Shown piece by piece: positions 7,077 through 13,415 of a stretch of 13,415 nt of DNA. The translations under genes and the position numbers were made by a program. Within the stretch, counting starts at the first letter, position 1. Each line of letters starts with the position of its first letter. The DNA is from Desulfobacterales bacterium (GTDB lineage Bacteria > Desulfobacterota > Desulfobacteria > Desulfobacterales > JAUCGF01): the NCBI GenBank assembly GCA_029940345.1, contig JAOZRC010000071.1, positions 1 to 13,415 of the forward strand. Direction: 5' to 3'. The notes below the pieces were generated by a model. It saw only the letters and a list, made by a program, of their open reading frames with translations, was not told the origin of the DNA and searched no databases.

Positions 7077-8405
7077 ATGATGATCAAGACACTGCTTGTT
7101 GTTAGCGTATATGTTGCGAGCCTGCTTTTAACGTTTCCACAGGGCGTTTGGGGGCAGGATGAATACCAGTTCGACTTGTCGGAAATTGAAAAGGAGATCG
7201 CCAAAAAGCCCTACAGCCTCGGTGGTTTTTTCGAATTCAGGCCGGTTGCCTTTGGCCTTGATCATGATGCGGCTATGTACAAGCTGCGCTTCTTTGATCA
7301 GGATCAGGAGGATGTACTCAAACAATACAATTTAGGGCTGCGCCTGGAAGGCAGCTATCAGAAAAGTATCGCCAGCCTTTATTTCAGAACTGACAGCACC
7401 CTTTGGCACGATTATCGGGGATGGGATCATGACTTTGTTTTCCAGGAAGGATTGCTTTCCTTAAAACCGGGCCCGCGCCACACGGTTGATTTAGGCAAAA
7501 AAACGGTTCAATGGGGCAAAGGCTATGCCTTCAACCCGGTTGCTTTTGTTGCGCGCCCCAAAGACCCGGATAATCCCACCGAGGCTTTGGAGGGCTTTGG
7601 CGTTATTACGGCTGATCTGATCAGAAGCTTTGAGGGGCCCCTGCAAACGCTGGCCTTTACACCGGTAATCCTCCCGGTCACCGGAGGCCTGAACGACGAT
7701 TTCGGTGAATCGAACGAGATTGATTTTGCCATCAATTTTGCTGCCAAGCTATATTTGCTTCTCTGGGACACTGATATCGATTTTGTTTTTTTCACCGGAG
7801 AGAGCCGAACAACCCGTTATGGAACCGATTTTGCCAGAAATATCACCGCCAATTTCGAAATTCACGGGGAACTGGCTCTGATCACTGGCTTTGCTAAGCA
7901 ATCCATAGACACCCAGGGTAATCTGACGGCCGAAACGTCGGACGTTCTGCAAGCCCTTGCCGGCCTTCGCTATCTCACGACCGGCGATATCACGCTCATT
8001 GCCGAATACTATCACAATGGCGGGGGAATCGATGCTGCCGATGCTGAAAATTTCTACACGCTTGCAGATCAAGCTTATGATGTGTTTCTGGCCGATGGGG
8101 ACACTTCCCAACTCACCCGGTTATCCTCAAAAACCATAGCGTCTGTTAAACCGATGCGTGATTACTTTTATTTGCGAGTCAGTCAGAAGGAACCTTTTGA
8201 TATTCTTTACTTCACCCCGGCCCTGACTTCAATTGTCTGCCTGACCGACCAAAGTTTTTCGCTGGTGCCGGAGTTTATCTACAGCCCCAAAACCGATCTG
8301 GAATTCAGGTTACGCGGCACCTTTCTGCAAGGTGCCGACAACACCGAATACGGAGAAAAACAAAACGATTACAAAGCGGAATTGCGCGTCAGGTATTACT
8401 TTTGA
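7077..8405 (+). CDS. Outer-membrane beta-barrel protein, exported
   Basis: The frame is open from 6882, but residues 1-26 from the ATG at 7077 form a signal peptide (MMIKTLLVVSVYVASLLL..., cleavage likely after VWG before QDE). I therefore start here (442 residues); the adjacent ATG at 7080 is equivalent. No strong ribosome binding site precedes either. The mature protein has alternating hydrophobic strands, many aromatic residues, a WGKGYAFNPVAFV motif near 150 and a terminal ...RVRYYF ending in Phe, the usual signal for outer-membrane barrel assembly. I cannot place it in a named porin family; its job (transport or structural) is unknown. It lies 187 bp after the aminotransferase and may be co-transcribed. 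It converges with the ATPase-nuclease gene at 8466. Confidence 0.72.
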   Translation: MMIKTLLVVSVYVASLLLTFPQGVWGQDEYQFDLSEIEKEIAKKPYSLGGFFEFRPVAFGLDHDAAMYKLRFFDQDQEDVLKQYNLGLRLEGSYQKSIASLYFRTDSTLWHDYRGWDHDFVFQEGLLSLKPGPRHTVDLGKKTVQWGKGYAFNPVAFVARPKDPDNPTEALEGFGVITADLIRSFEGPLQTLAFTPVILPVTGGLNDDFGESNEIDFAINFAAKLYLLLWDTDIDFVFFTGESRTTRYGTDFARNITANFEIHGELALITGFAKQSIDTQGNLTAETSDVLQALAGLRYLTTGDITLIAEYYHNGGGIDAADAENFYTLADQAYDVFLADGDTSQLTRLSSKTIASVKPMRDYFYLRVSQKEPFDILYFTPALTSIVCLTDQSFSLVPEFIYSPKTDLEFRLRGTFLQGADNTEYGEKQNDYKAELRVRYYF

Positions 8406-8465
8406 GAGCTGCAAGGAGTGCATATTGTTATATACATCGCAAGGCAGCTTCCCGCGCGTGACATC

Positions 8466-10052
8466 TTATACCCATCCGATAGCGCATACACTCACGTTGA
8501 CATTCTCAATAACATCCTCTCCTGAAAGCTGCGCCAATATTTCTTCATCTTCCACCGGCACAAAAAGGGAAATCGTCACGGCATTAAGACCGATCTGTTT
8601 GGCATATTCAGCCGCCTGTTTTTGGGCGACCTTTACTTTGGACATGCTTTGGTAACTTTTCACTTCGATAATCCCTCTTTTCCCGCCGCATTTTAAATGC
8701 AAATCAACCTTGCCGTTTCCCGTGGGAAATTCAGGGCTGATGATGCAATAATCATCAATTGCCTGTGTCAGCCATGAATATAGATGAAAATGCCCTACGG
8801 CCTCGGTCAAATGAAGATCTGCCCGGCGAGGCTGGTCTTTCCAGGGATTTAAGCCTTTATCTTTGAGCCTTGCAAGGTAATCTTTGTAGCGTTGCAAAAG
8901 GGCGGAAAGGTCGAGTTCTTCTTTTTCAAAAACATCGGCAACATCGTCGAGAGGCTCAAGAGCCAAAATGGGAAGCCGTTCTCCCACAAAATCATAAGCC
9001 AGGGCATTATAGAGCCTTTTCTGGATAAACGGCGATGAAAACCGGCAGATTTCAATTTCTTCGCCCATCTCCGTGAAATGGGTTTCAGAATCGATTACGC
9101 CGTTTAAATACAAATAACCGCACCATTCGGCATCCAGGGTGAATTTTATGTCAGAACGGGTGAATAATTCTGACACCTTGTGCTGGTAGCCTTTTTTACT
9201 TTTTTTTATAAGATTTAACACCGTATTATTCCATTCCACGTAACAGGCTTTACGAAACACAAGCTTCCAGACATCCGGATCAATAATTTTAGCATGGCCC
9301 GGATTATATTTTTCTGTCAACAGCTCACCGAACCAGCACACCAGCCCCGGTTGACCGCGCGTGGATTCATAAACCTGTTCTACGACTTCAGGCGCAATTG
9401 TCTGGCCGCTTTCTTCCTGATATTGTTTAAAAAGCTCTTGCACTTCCAGCTTCGTAAAATTGGGCACATGCATAGCGCGTTGAATGTTAAACGGCGAGCC
9501 GCGGTCGCTTCCTACGCCTAACACAGCGCGCACGCCGATCAGTGCCAGGCCATGAATTATGAATCCCTCTCGATTCAGATACATATCCCGAAAAAGAGTC
9601 ACCAGAATGTCGATGATTTGGGCAGGCATGCTGTCAAATTCATCAATAAACAGAAGCACCGGGCGGTCGAATATTTCCGCATCCGCTGCAAACAAATCGT
9701 TCCATCCGTCCCAATTCAAGGGCTTGGGCACTTTCAACTTCAAATTTTTGCGAAACAACTTAGGAACATGATCGAAAAAAACGTCATCAGGGTCATTATC
9801 TTTCATAATCAACCCCTGCATAGAAAGTGTTGCGCAAATAAAACGGTCGCCATATTGCGCTTCAATACGCTTTTTCACCTGCCTCATCAGCCAGGTCTTG
9901 CCGACCTGCCGCGGTGCCCAGATCGTAAAATAGTGGCCGCCATCTTGCAGATCACCCACCAGTTGTTCCGTACATTGTTTGATCAAATCATTGCGTTCAA
10001 CACAAAAATGGTGTTTGCAATTGACCGGGCCGTAAGAATGAAATTTACGCAT
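8466..10052 (-). CDS. ATPase-nuclease protein, copy A
   Basis: This 528-residue protein has an AAA/STAND-like ATPase domain at about 10-250. Walker A is APRQVGKT (46-53) and Walker B is LLFIDEFD (133-140). The LIGVRAVLGVGSDRGSPFNI stretch (171-190) resembles PF14516 (AAA_35-like) proteins. A probable winged-helix region lies at about 275-345. A C-terminal PD-(D/E)XK nuclease domain has E441, D450 and E463-V-K465. GGAGG lies 5 nt before the ATG. It is the downstream member of a tandem pair with 10341-11927; ungapped identity by hand count is 365/528. Residues 61-130 are far more divergent than the rest. Family function is not established to my knowledge; nucleic-acid cleavage gated by ATP is the reasonable inference. 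Confidence 0.8.
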   Translation of the reverse strand: MRKFHSYGPVNCKHHFCVERNDLIKQCTEQLVGDLQDGGHYFTIWAPRQVGKTWLMRQVKKRIEAQYGDRFICATLSMQGLIMKDNDPDDVFFDHVPKLFRKNLKLKVPKPLNWDGWNDLFAADAEIFDRPVLLFIDEFDSMPAQIIDILVTLFRDMYLNREGFIIHGLALIGVRAVLGVGSDRGSPFNIQRAMHVPNFTKLEVQELFKQYQEESGQTIAPEVVEQVYESTRGQPGLVCWFGELLTEKYNPGHAKIIDPDVWKLVFRKACYVEWNNTVLNLIKKSKKGYQHKVSELFTRSDIKFTLDAEWCGYLYLNGVIDSETHFTEMGEEIEICRFSSPFIQKRLYNALAYDFVGERLPILALEPLDDVADVFEKEELDLSALLQRYKDYLARLKDKGLNPWKDQPRRADLHLTEAVGHFHLYSWLTQAIDDYCIISPEFPTGNGKVDLHLKCGGKRGIIEVKSYQSMSKVKVAQKQAAEYAKQIGLNAVTISLFVPVEDEEILAQLSGEDVIENVNVSVCAIGWV

Positions 10053-10236
10053 GGTTTCCTCCTTTTTAGGCGAGTTTTGGCTGCCATTGATAATAAAACT
10101 ACAAGGATTTCATATGAGCAAGGATTGACTTCTTTATGTATGAAAAATCCGGAGTGCAAACTTCAGTTTGCATATCCCCAGACAAAGCATATAACTGGCA
10201 AAAATTCCTTGTGGTACACGAACACCTTGTAGTTCC
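10053..10236 (-). promoter_or_regulatory. Conserved leader of copy A
   Basis: The DNA upstream of copy A is homologous to that upstream of copy B (11928-12110). Positions 10076-10159 are identical to 11951-12034 at all 84 bases although this is non-coding. The leader contains the hairpin at 10151-10177 and 10-bp inverted arms, AACTACAAGG (10097-10106) and its complement (10225-10234). Similarity to the other leader ends exactly at the outer arm (CCTTGTAGTTCC). A strong ribosome binding site is at 10062-10058. It may be a promoter plus structured 5' untranslated RNA. Confidence 0.6.
10151..10177. repeat. Leader hairpin, copy A
   Basis: GCAAAC (10156-10161) pairs with GTTTGC (10166-10171) across a 4-nt loop. 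Flanking GGAGT and ATATCC extend the stem with one bulged base. In copy B one base pair has changed on both sides (A-T to G-C), keeping the pairing. On the minus strand the stem is followed three bases later by ATTTTT, so an attenuator is possible; a dispersed REP-like palindrome is the alternative. Confidence 0.55.
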
Positions 10237-10263
10237 GAACAAAACAAACTGCCCGTATATGTA

Positions 10264-10284
10264 AAGCGGAAAGCCGTTCCGCTT
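10264..10284. terminator. Hairpin after copy B, first of a pair
   Basis: AAGCGGAA (10264-10271) pairs exactly with TTCCGCTT (10277-10284) around a 5-nt loop, about 57 bp beyond the copy B stop on its strand. A short TTTAC follows on the minus strand, so it could end transcription weakly. Together with the next hairpin it may instead be a REP-like pair. Confidence 0.45.
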
Positions 10285-10301
10285 AACGCTCGCCACGAAC
10301 C

Positions 10302-10322
10302 ACGCGGGACAGCTTCCCGCGT
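10302..10322. terminator. Hairpin after copy B, second of a pair
   Basis: ACGCGGGA (10302-10309) pairs with TCCCGCGT (10315-10322), again 8 bp with a 5-nt loop, 18 bp beyond the copy B stop. The 12 bases CAGCTTCCCGCG (10310-10321) recur at 8445-8456 just after copy A, so this part of the 3' flank was duplicated with the gene. No strong T-run follows. Confidence 0.45.
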
Positions 10323-10340
10323 TAAATCTCAAACAGGCTC

Positions 10341-11927
10341 TTAAACCCATCCGATAGCGCATACACTGACGTTTACTTTCTCAATAACCACTTCTCCTGA
10401 AAGCTGCGCCAGTATCTCTTCATCTTCCGAAGGCACAAAAAGGGCAACTGTTACAGAATTAAGACCGGTTTGCATGGCATATTCAGCCGCCTGATTTTTG
10501 GCTTCTTTGACCTGTGCGGCGTCAGTGAAGCTTTTTATCTCGATAATGCCTGATTTCAGGCCGCATTTCAGGCGGATATCAACCTTGCCGTTGCCCGTAG
10601 GAAATTCAGGGCTGACAGTGCATTGCCGCGCCACTGCCGAGAGAAGCCACGCATAGAGATGAAAATGCCCCACAGCCTCGGTTAAATGAAGATCAGCCCG
10701 GCGAGGCTGGTCTTTCCAGGGATTCAAGCCTTCGGCTTTGAGCCTTGCAAGATAATCTTTGTAGCGCTGCAAAAGGGCGGGCAGGTCAAGCATATCTTTT
10801 TCAAAAACATCGGCAAGATCATCCAGGGGCGCTAAAGCTAAAATAGGCATTTCATCGCCTGTGATTTCATACATCAGCGCCTCATAAAGACATTCCTGAA
10901 CAAAGGGAGATGAAAACCGGCATATATAGGTCTCTTCTTCGTCAGCATCCGTCACAGTCGTATAATCGATAATGCCGTTCAGATAGAGATAGCCGCACCA
11001 ATCCGCTCTGAGGCTGAAACGGATGTCTGACTTTGAAAAGAGTTTCAGCACATAAGGAAGATATTCGGCGCCAGCCTTTTTGATTATATTCAGAACCGTG
11101 TTGTTCCATTCGATAGCGCAGGCCCCGCGGTAGGTCTTTTTCCATAGGCGCATGTCTATGGGCTTATCATCACCCGGATTGTATTTTTCCGTCAACAACT
11201 CGCCAAACCAGCATACCAGCCCCGGTTGTCCGCACGTGGATTCATACACCTGTTCGGTGACTTCCGGTACAATTTCCTGGCCGCTTTCATCTTGATACTG
11301 TTTAAAAAGCTCATGCACTTCTTGCGACGTGAAATTGGGCACATGCAAGGCGCGTTGAATATTGAAAGGCGAACCGCGGTCGCTTCCCACACCCAGCACC
11401 GCGCGCACGCCGATCAGCGCCAGGCCGTGGAGCTGATAGTTGTTATGTTTCAGATACATATCCCGGAAAAGGGTGACCAGCATATCAATCACTTTAGCCG
11501 GCAAACTGTCAAATTCATCAATGAACAGGATAACCGGCTGTTTAAACAACCCGTCTTGACGGCTGAAAATCTGTTTGAACGCTCCCCAGTCAGAGGGTGT
11601 TTCAACTTTCAAACCGAAAGTTTCCCATACCAACAGCGGAACATGGGACAGAAATTTTTCCGCCGGGTCTTCATCTTTTAAAATGACGCCCTGCATAGAC
11701 ATAACACCGGTAATAAAATCAGCTTTTTGATAAACGTCCACACGCTTTTGAACCTCTTGCACCAGCCAAGTCTTGCCGTTTTGCCGCGGCGCCCAAATCG
11801 TAAAATAATGGCCGCCTTCTTGCAGGTCGCCAACAAGTTGTTCCGTACATTGTTTTATCAAATCATTGCGTGCAACACAAAAGTGGTGTTTGCAACTGAC
11901 CGGTCCGTATGAATGAAAATTACGCAT
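10341..11927 (-). CDS. ATPase-nuclease protein, copy B
   Basis: This is the upstream member of the tandem pair, also 528 residues and alignable to copy A without a gap. Walker A is APRQNGKT (46-53), Walker B is ILFIDEFD (133-140), and the nuclease residues E441, D450 and E463-I-K465 are all kept, so both copies look active. The N-terminal 50, 131-250 and 361-420 blocks are nearly invariant between copies. Blocks 61-130, 281-300 and 321-330 are strongly diverged without any length change. GAGGAAACC precedes the ATG. Stop to copy A start is 288 bp including a separate leader, so each copy probably has its own promoter. Function unknown; same inference as copy A. Confidence 0.8.
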   Translation of the reverse strand: MRNFHSYGPVSCKHHFCVARNDLIKQCTEQLVGDLQEGGHYFTIWAPRQNGKTWLVQEVQKRVDVYQKADFITGVMSMQGVILKDEDPAEKFLSHVPLLVWETFGLKVETPSDWGAFKQIFSRQDGLFKQPVILFIDEFDSLPAKVIDMLVTLFRDMYLKHNNYQLHGLALIGVRAVLGVGSDRGSPFNIQRALHVPNFTSQEVHELFKQYQDESGQEIVPEVTEQVYESTCGQPGLVCWFGELLTEKYNPGDDKPIDMRLWKKTYRGACAIEWNNTVLNIIKKAGAEYLPYVLKLFSKSDIRFSLRADWCGYLYLNGIIDYTTVTDADEEETYICRFSSPFVQECLYEALMYEITGDEMPILALAPLDDLADVFEKDMLDLPALLQRYKDYLARLKAEGLNPWKDQPRRADLHLTEAVGHFHLYAWLLSAVARQCTVSPEFPTGNGKVDIRLKCGLKSGIIEIKSFTDAAQVKEAKNQAAEYAMQTGLNSVTVALFVPSEDEEILAQLSGEVVIEKVNVSVCAIGWV

Positions 11928-12025
11928 GGTTTCCTCTTTTTCAGACGAGCTTTGGCTGCCATTGATAATAAAACTACAAGGATTTCATATGAGCAAGGAT
12001 TGACTTCTTTATGTATGAAAAATCC

Positions 12026-12052
12026 GGAGTGCAAGCTTCAGCTTGCGTATCC
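12026..12052. repeat. Leader hairpin, copy B
   Basis: GCAAGC (12031-12036) pairs with GCTTGC (12041-12046) across TTCA. Flanking bases extend the stem with one bulge, as in copy A. Compared with copy A, one pair changed A-T to G-C and one changed T-A to T-G, both still able to pair in RNA. Confidence 0.55.
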
Positions 12053-12060
12053 CCAGGCAG

Positions 12061-12069
12061 AGTATATCA
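12061..12069 (-). promoter_or_regulatory. Extended -10 candidate for copy B
   Basis: On the minus strand TGATATACT is an extended -10 box (TGn plus TATACT). No clear -35 is seen, which is tolerable for extended -10 promoters. Transcription would start close to the leader hairpin, placing it at the 5' end of the mRNA. Copy A has the less consensus-like TATGCT at the same place. Confidence 0.35.
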
Positions 12070-12212
12070 ACTGGCAAAAATCCTTTCTTTCATAAAATCC
12101 TTGTAGTTCCAATATTTTTTGCTTCGCAGCATCATTCATTTGTTTGAACTTAAATGATCAAATCATTCAAATAATCCGATTATCCATCATTGTATAAACC
12201 CCGTTGCTGTCG

Positions 12213-12515
12213 TCACCCTCCGCCGCCACTTTGCAGACGTTTGCCAAACAGACGCACCGCCTCCTCCATTAAGCGTAAGCCTGAATTTTTTTTATAAATG
12301 ACATCAAAGCCAAGCTTTTGCAGCGCATCGGTCATATCTCTGGCATCATTCACCGGATTTCTAAGCGGCGAACTTTTATAAGCGCCATTGTCGATCACCA
12401 GCGCCAGACGGGTTTCTTGCGTATTGCGTTTAATGCTGCGTTGTGCGGCATTCATAGACGCTGGTAAAATTGTCAGTACACAAATCAATAAAATTGTGAC
12501 AATTGTTCGGGGCAT
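12213..12515 (-). pseudogene. Truncated secreted caspase-like (peptidase C14) protein
   Basis: These 100 residues begin with a signal peptide (MPRTIVTILLICVLTILPASMNAA). They then match the start of the caspase/metacaspase-like p20 domain: RLALVIDNGAYKSSPLRNPVNDARDM, with DAL..LGFDV following. Family members continue into a strand with the catalytic His (AGHG) and later the catalytic Cys. Here the frame stops directly after a Gly run (GGGG, TGA at 12215-12213), so neither catalytic residue is present. The usual VIGNGAY has Asp for Gly. AAAGGAAA upstream of the ATG (12515) is a good ribosome binding site. I could not find the missing part in other frames downstream, so this is a deletion or rearrangement rather than a simple frameshift. 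A short secreted product is possible but it cannot be a protease. Confidence 0.65.
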
Positions 12516-12668
12516 GACGTATTTCCTTTGTAATGTTTAAACTGTTTGGTACAAAATGAAGAATGCTGAAATCGTAAATCAAAGCGCTGCAGATTGCAAG
12601 GACTAAGCCAACGTGTTTTCGAATATTCCTGTTATGCCTGGCTCTTGAAAAAAATGCCCGTATGAAGT

Positions 12669-12911
12669 ATGGTCATTTATACGGATGAAGCGGTCTGGCG
12701 GAAACCGGTCGCAGACCGTTTCTGGTTTGCTTATAACCGAAGCAAGGGAAAGCAGTTCTGCCATTTTGATATTATTAAGGTCAAGGTGGAAAAAATCGCC
12801 GATCTGATTCTGAAGCGTTCCCTGCTTTGCAAACTCCTGGCGCTCAAAGCCGATGACAGAGACACTGAAATAGAACCGCTTCGCCAGATGATGAAAAAAT
12901 TGACGGCCTGA
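12669..12911 (+). pseudogene. C-terminal remnant, possibly Rpn/YhgA-like nuclease
   Basis: The 80-residue frame begins mid-domain with VIYTDEAVWRKPVADRFWFAY, continues through HFDIIKVKVEKIADLILKRS, and ends with LLCKLLALKADDRDTE and a short helix. The order 'YTD..xWRkPvpDRF', 'fDvvKv', 'LLgKLLALKADDR' recalls the C-terminal part of Rpn/YhgA-like PD-(D/E)XK putative transposases, judged from memory. No ribosome binding site precedes the ATG and the N-terminal nuclease part is missing, so it is most likely a decayed fragment. A small independent protein is the alternative. Confidence 0.4.
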
Positions 12912-12966
12912 TGCAAATGCTTTTCAGTCTTGGCTACCAACATAAGCTGGGGCACTAAATGTAGTC

Positions 12967-13038
12967 GTAGGTTGGGTTGAGGAACGAAACCCAACGAAAT
13001 CAGGCTGTTGTTGGGTTTCGTTCCTCAACCCAACCTAC
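12967..13038. repeat. 29-bp perfect palindrome (dispersed-repeat type)
   Basis: Positions 12967-12995 are the exact reverse complement of 13010-13038, with a 14-nt loop. The arm contains GGTTGGGTTGAGGAACGAAA. Closely similar GTTGGGTT-type palindromes are, from memory, scattered through many bacterial genomes as small repeats. It could also fold as a strong RNA hairpin in either direction, but no T-run follows, so a terminator is not supported. Confidence 0.75.
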
Positions 13039-13415
13039 AACTGTCCCGCTTTATGTGGGTAGCCTCAGTCCTTTTAGCGGCAGTTTGAATTTTTTATTTA
13101 TAACAGCTTCATGGCGCACCACAATCACGGCCATCCCTTGCGAATTAAGATCCTGTGAAGAGTCATAATGACTTTTATTCAGCAGTTAGGGAGTTAGGGA
13201 TAACTGGCAGAATTGCTGTTTTTCGAAGGGATGCTGTTTTTCAGGCTTCCTTTTACGCAACTGCAAGCGTTACGCCGGGCAAATTCACCTTTGCTAAAAT
13301 ATATTTCTGCTTGACAGAACAACTCAGAAGTCTACAACAAAAAATCACGTTCGTTTGATTGTTTATACTTGGCACGGTCATAATTGGTGATTTTGAAATA
13401 TGTCTTAAGCCTATG
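13039..13415. other. No recognisable gene
   Basis: About 380 bp to the right edge contain only short frames without ribosome binding sites or familiar motifs. The one local repeat is GTTAGGGA twice in tandem near 13185-13200. I see nothing else in it. Confidence 0.5.

Larger units (their letters stand above)
11972..12108. repeat. 14-bp inverted repeat bounding leader B
   Basis: AACTACAAGGATTT at 11972-11985 is exactly complementary to 12095-12108, enclosing 109 bp. In copy A only ten bases of the arm remain. The arms could form the closing stem of a structured RNA or be the ends of a small mobile unit; no flanking duplication is visible. Confidence 0.55.
11928..12110 (-). promoter_or_regulatory. 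Conserved leader of copy B
   Basis: This is the paralogous leader to 10053-10236. It carries the same 84-bp block (11951-12034), the covarying hairpin (12026-12052), an extended -10 candidate (12061-12069) and the better preserved 14-bp inverted arms (11972-11985 and 12095-12108). AATCCTTG also occurs twice on the minus strand in the part nearest the gene. Confidence 0.6.

Noticed and set aside
8418..8437. Possible bidirectional terminator between the barrel gene and copy A
   Set aside because: The stem is AT-rich with a mismatch and no T-run on either side; too weak to call.
9552..10232. 226-codon open frame on the plus strand opposite ATPase-nuclease copy A
   Set aside because: It lies antisense to a well-supported coding gene, has no domain-like composition, and a matching open frame opposite copy B is broken into smaller pieces.
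10053..12110. Retron or type III toxin-antitoxin RNA in the leaders
   Set aside because: No reverse transcriptase gene and no tandem short repeats are present; structured leader is as far as the sequence supports.
13155..13358. 67-codon frame near the right edge
   Set aside because: GTG start without a ribosome binding site and no recognisable motif.

Overview
The window looks like a chromosome segment of a Gram-negative, probably anaerobic bacterium. A Desulfobacterota-type ('Deltaproteobacteria') host is my best guess. This rests on gene content: an outer-membrane barrel with a signal peptide, a TrpXYZ-type ABC transporter, large ATPase-nuclease paralogs, a caspase-like fragment and many small palindromic repeats. 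No rRNA, tRNA or other phylogenetic marker is present, so the assignment is weak.

Layout. Positions 1-912 are an AT-rich graveyard of mobile elements: a broken transposase zinc-ribbon fragment, nested inverted repeats and a 114-bp MITE-like element with 18-bp perfect terminal repeats and a 4-bp duplicated flank. Positions 913-2853 hold a compact AT-rich type II restriction-modification module. It has a plus-strand DNA methyltransferase carrying an N-terminal MerR-like helix-turn-helix, and a convergent PD-(D/E)XK endonuclease whose 3' end overlaps it by 12 bp. Positions 2994-5732 are a minus-strand ABC import operon (binding protein, permease, ATPase). It is divergent from a class IV aminotransferase (5972-6889), which is followed by an outer-membrane beta-barrel protein (7077-8405). 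Each of the two divergent directions has its own plausible sigma70-type promoter.

Positions 8466-12110 are two tandem minus-strand paralogs of a 528-residue protein with a STAND/AAA-like ATPase domain and a C-terminal PD-(D/E)XK nuclease domain. By hand count they are about 69% identical with no gaps. The differences are concentrated between Walker A and Walker B. Their upstream leaders contain an 84-bp stretch with no differences at all, next to a hairpin with a compensatory base-pair change and inside a larger inverted repeat. Upstream of the tandem lie a truncated secreted caspase-like (peptidase C14) gene, a C-terminal remnant that may be of Rpn/YhgA type, a 29-bp perfect palindrome and about 380 bp in which I recognise nothing.

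How the parts fit. The middle (2994-8405) reads as ordinary amino-acid uptake, amino-acid metabolism and envelope genes. The two flanks read as accessory DNA: a restriction-modification island on the left and a duplicated ATPase-nuclease cassette on the right. The best candidates for something undescribed are the duplicated cassette with its ultra-conserved leader, and the HTH-fused methyltransferase with its repeat-containing promoter.
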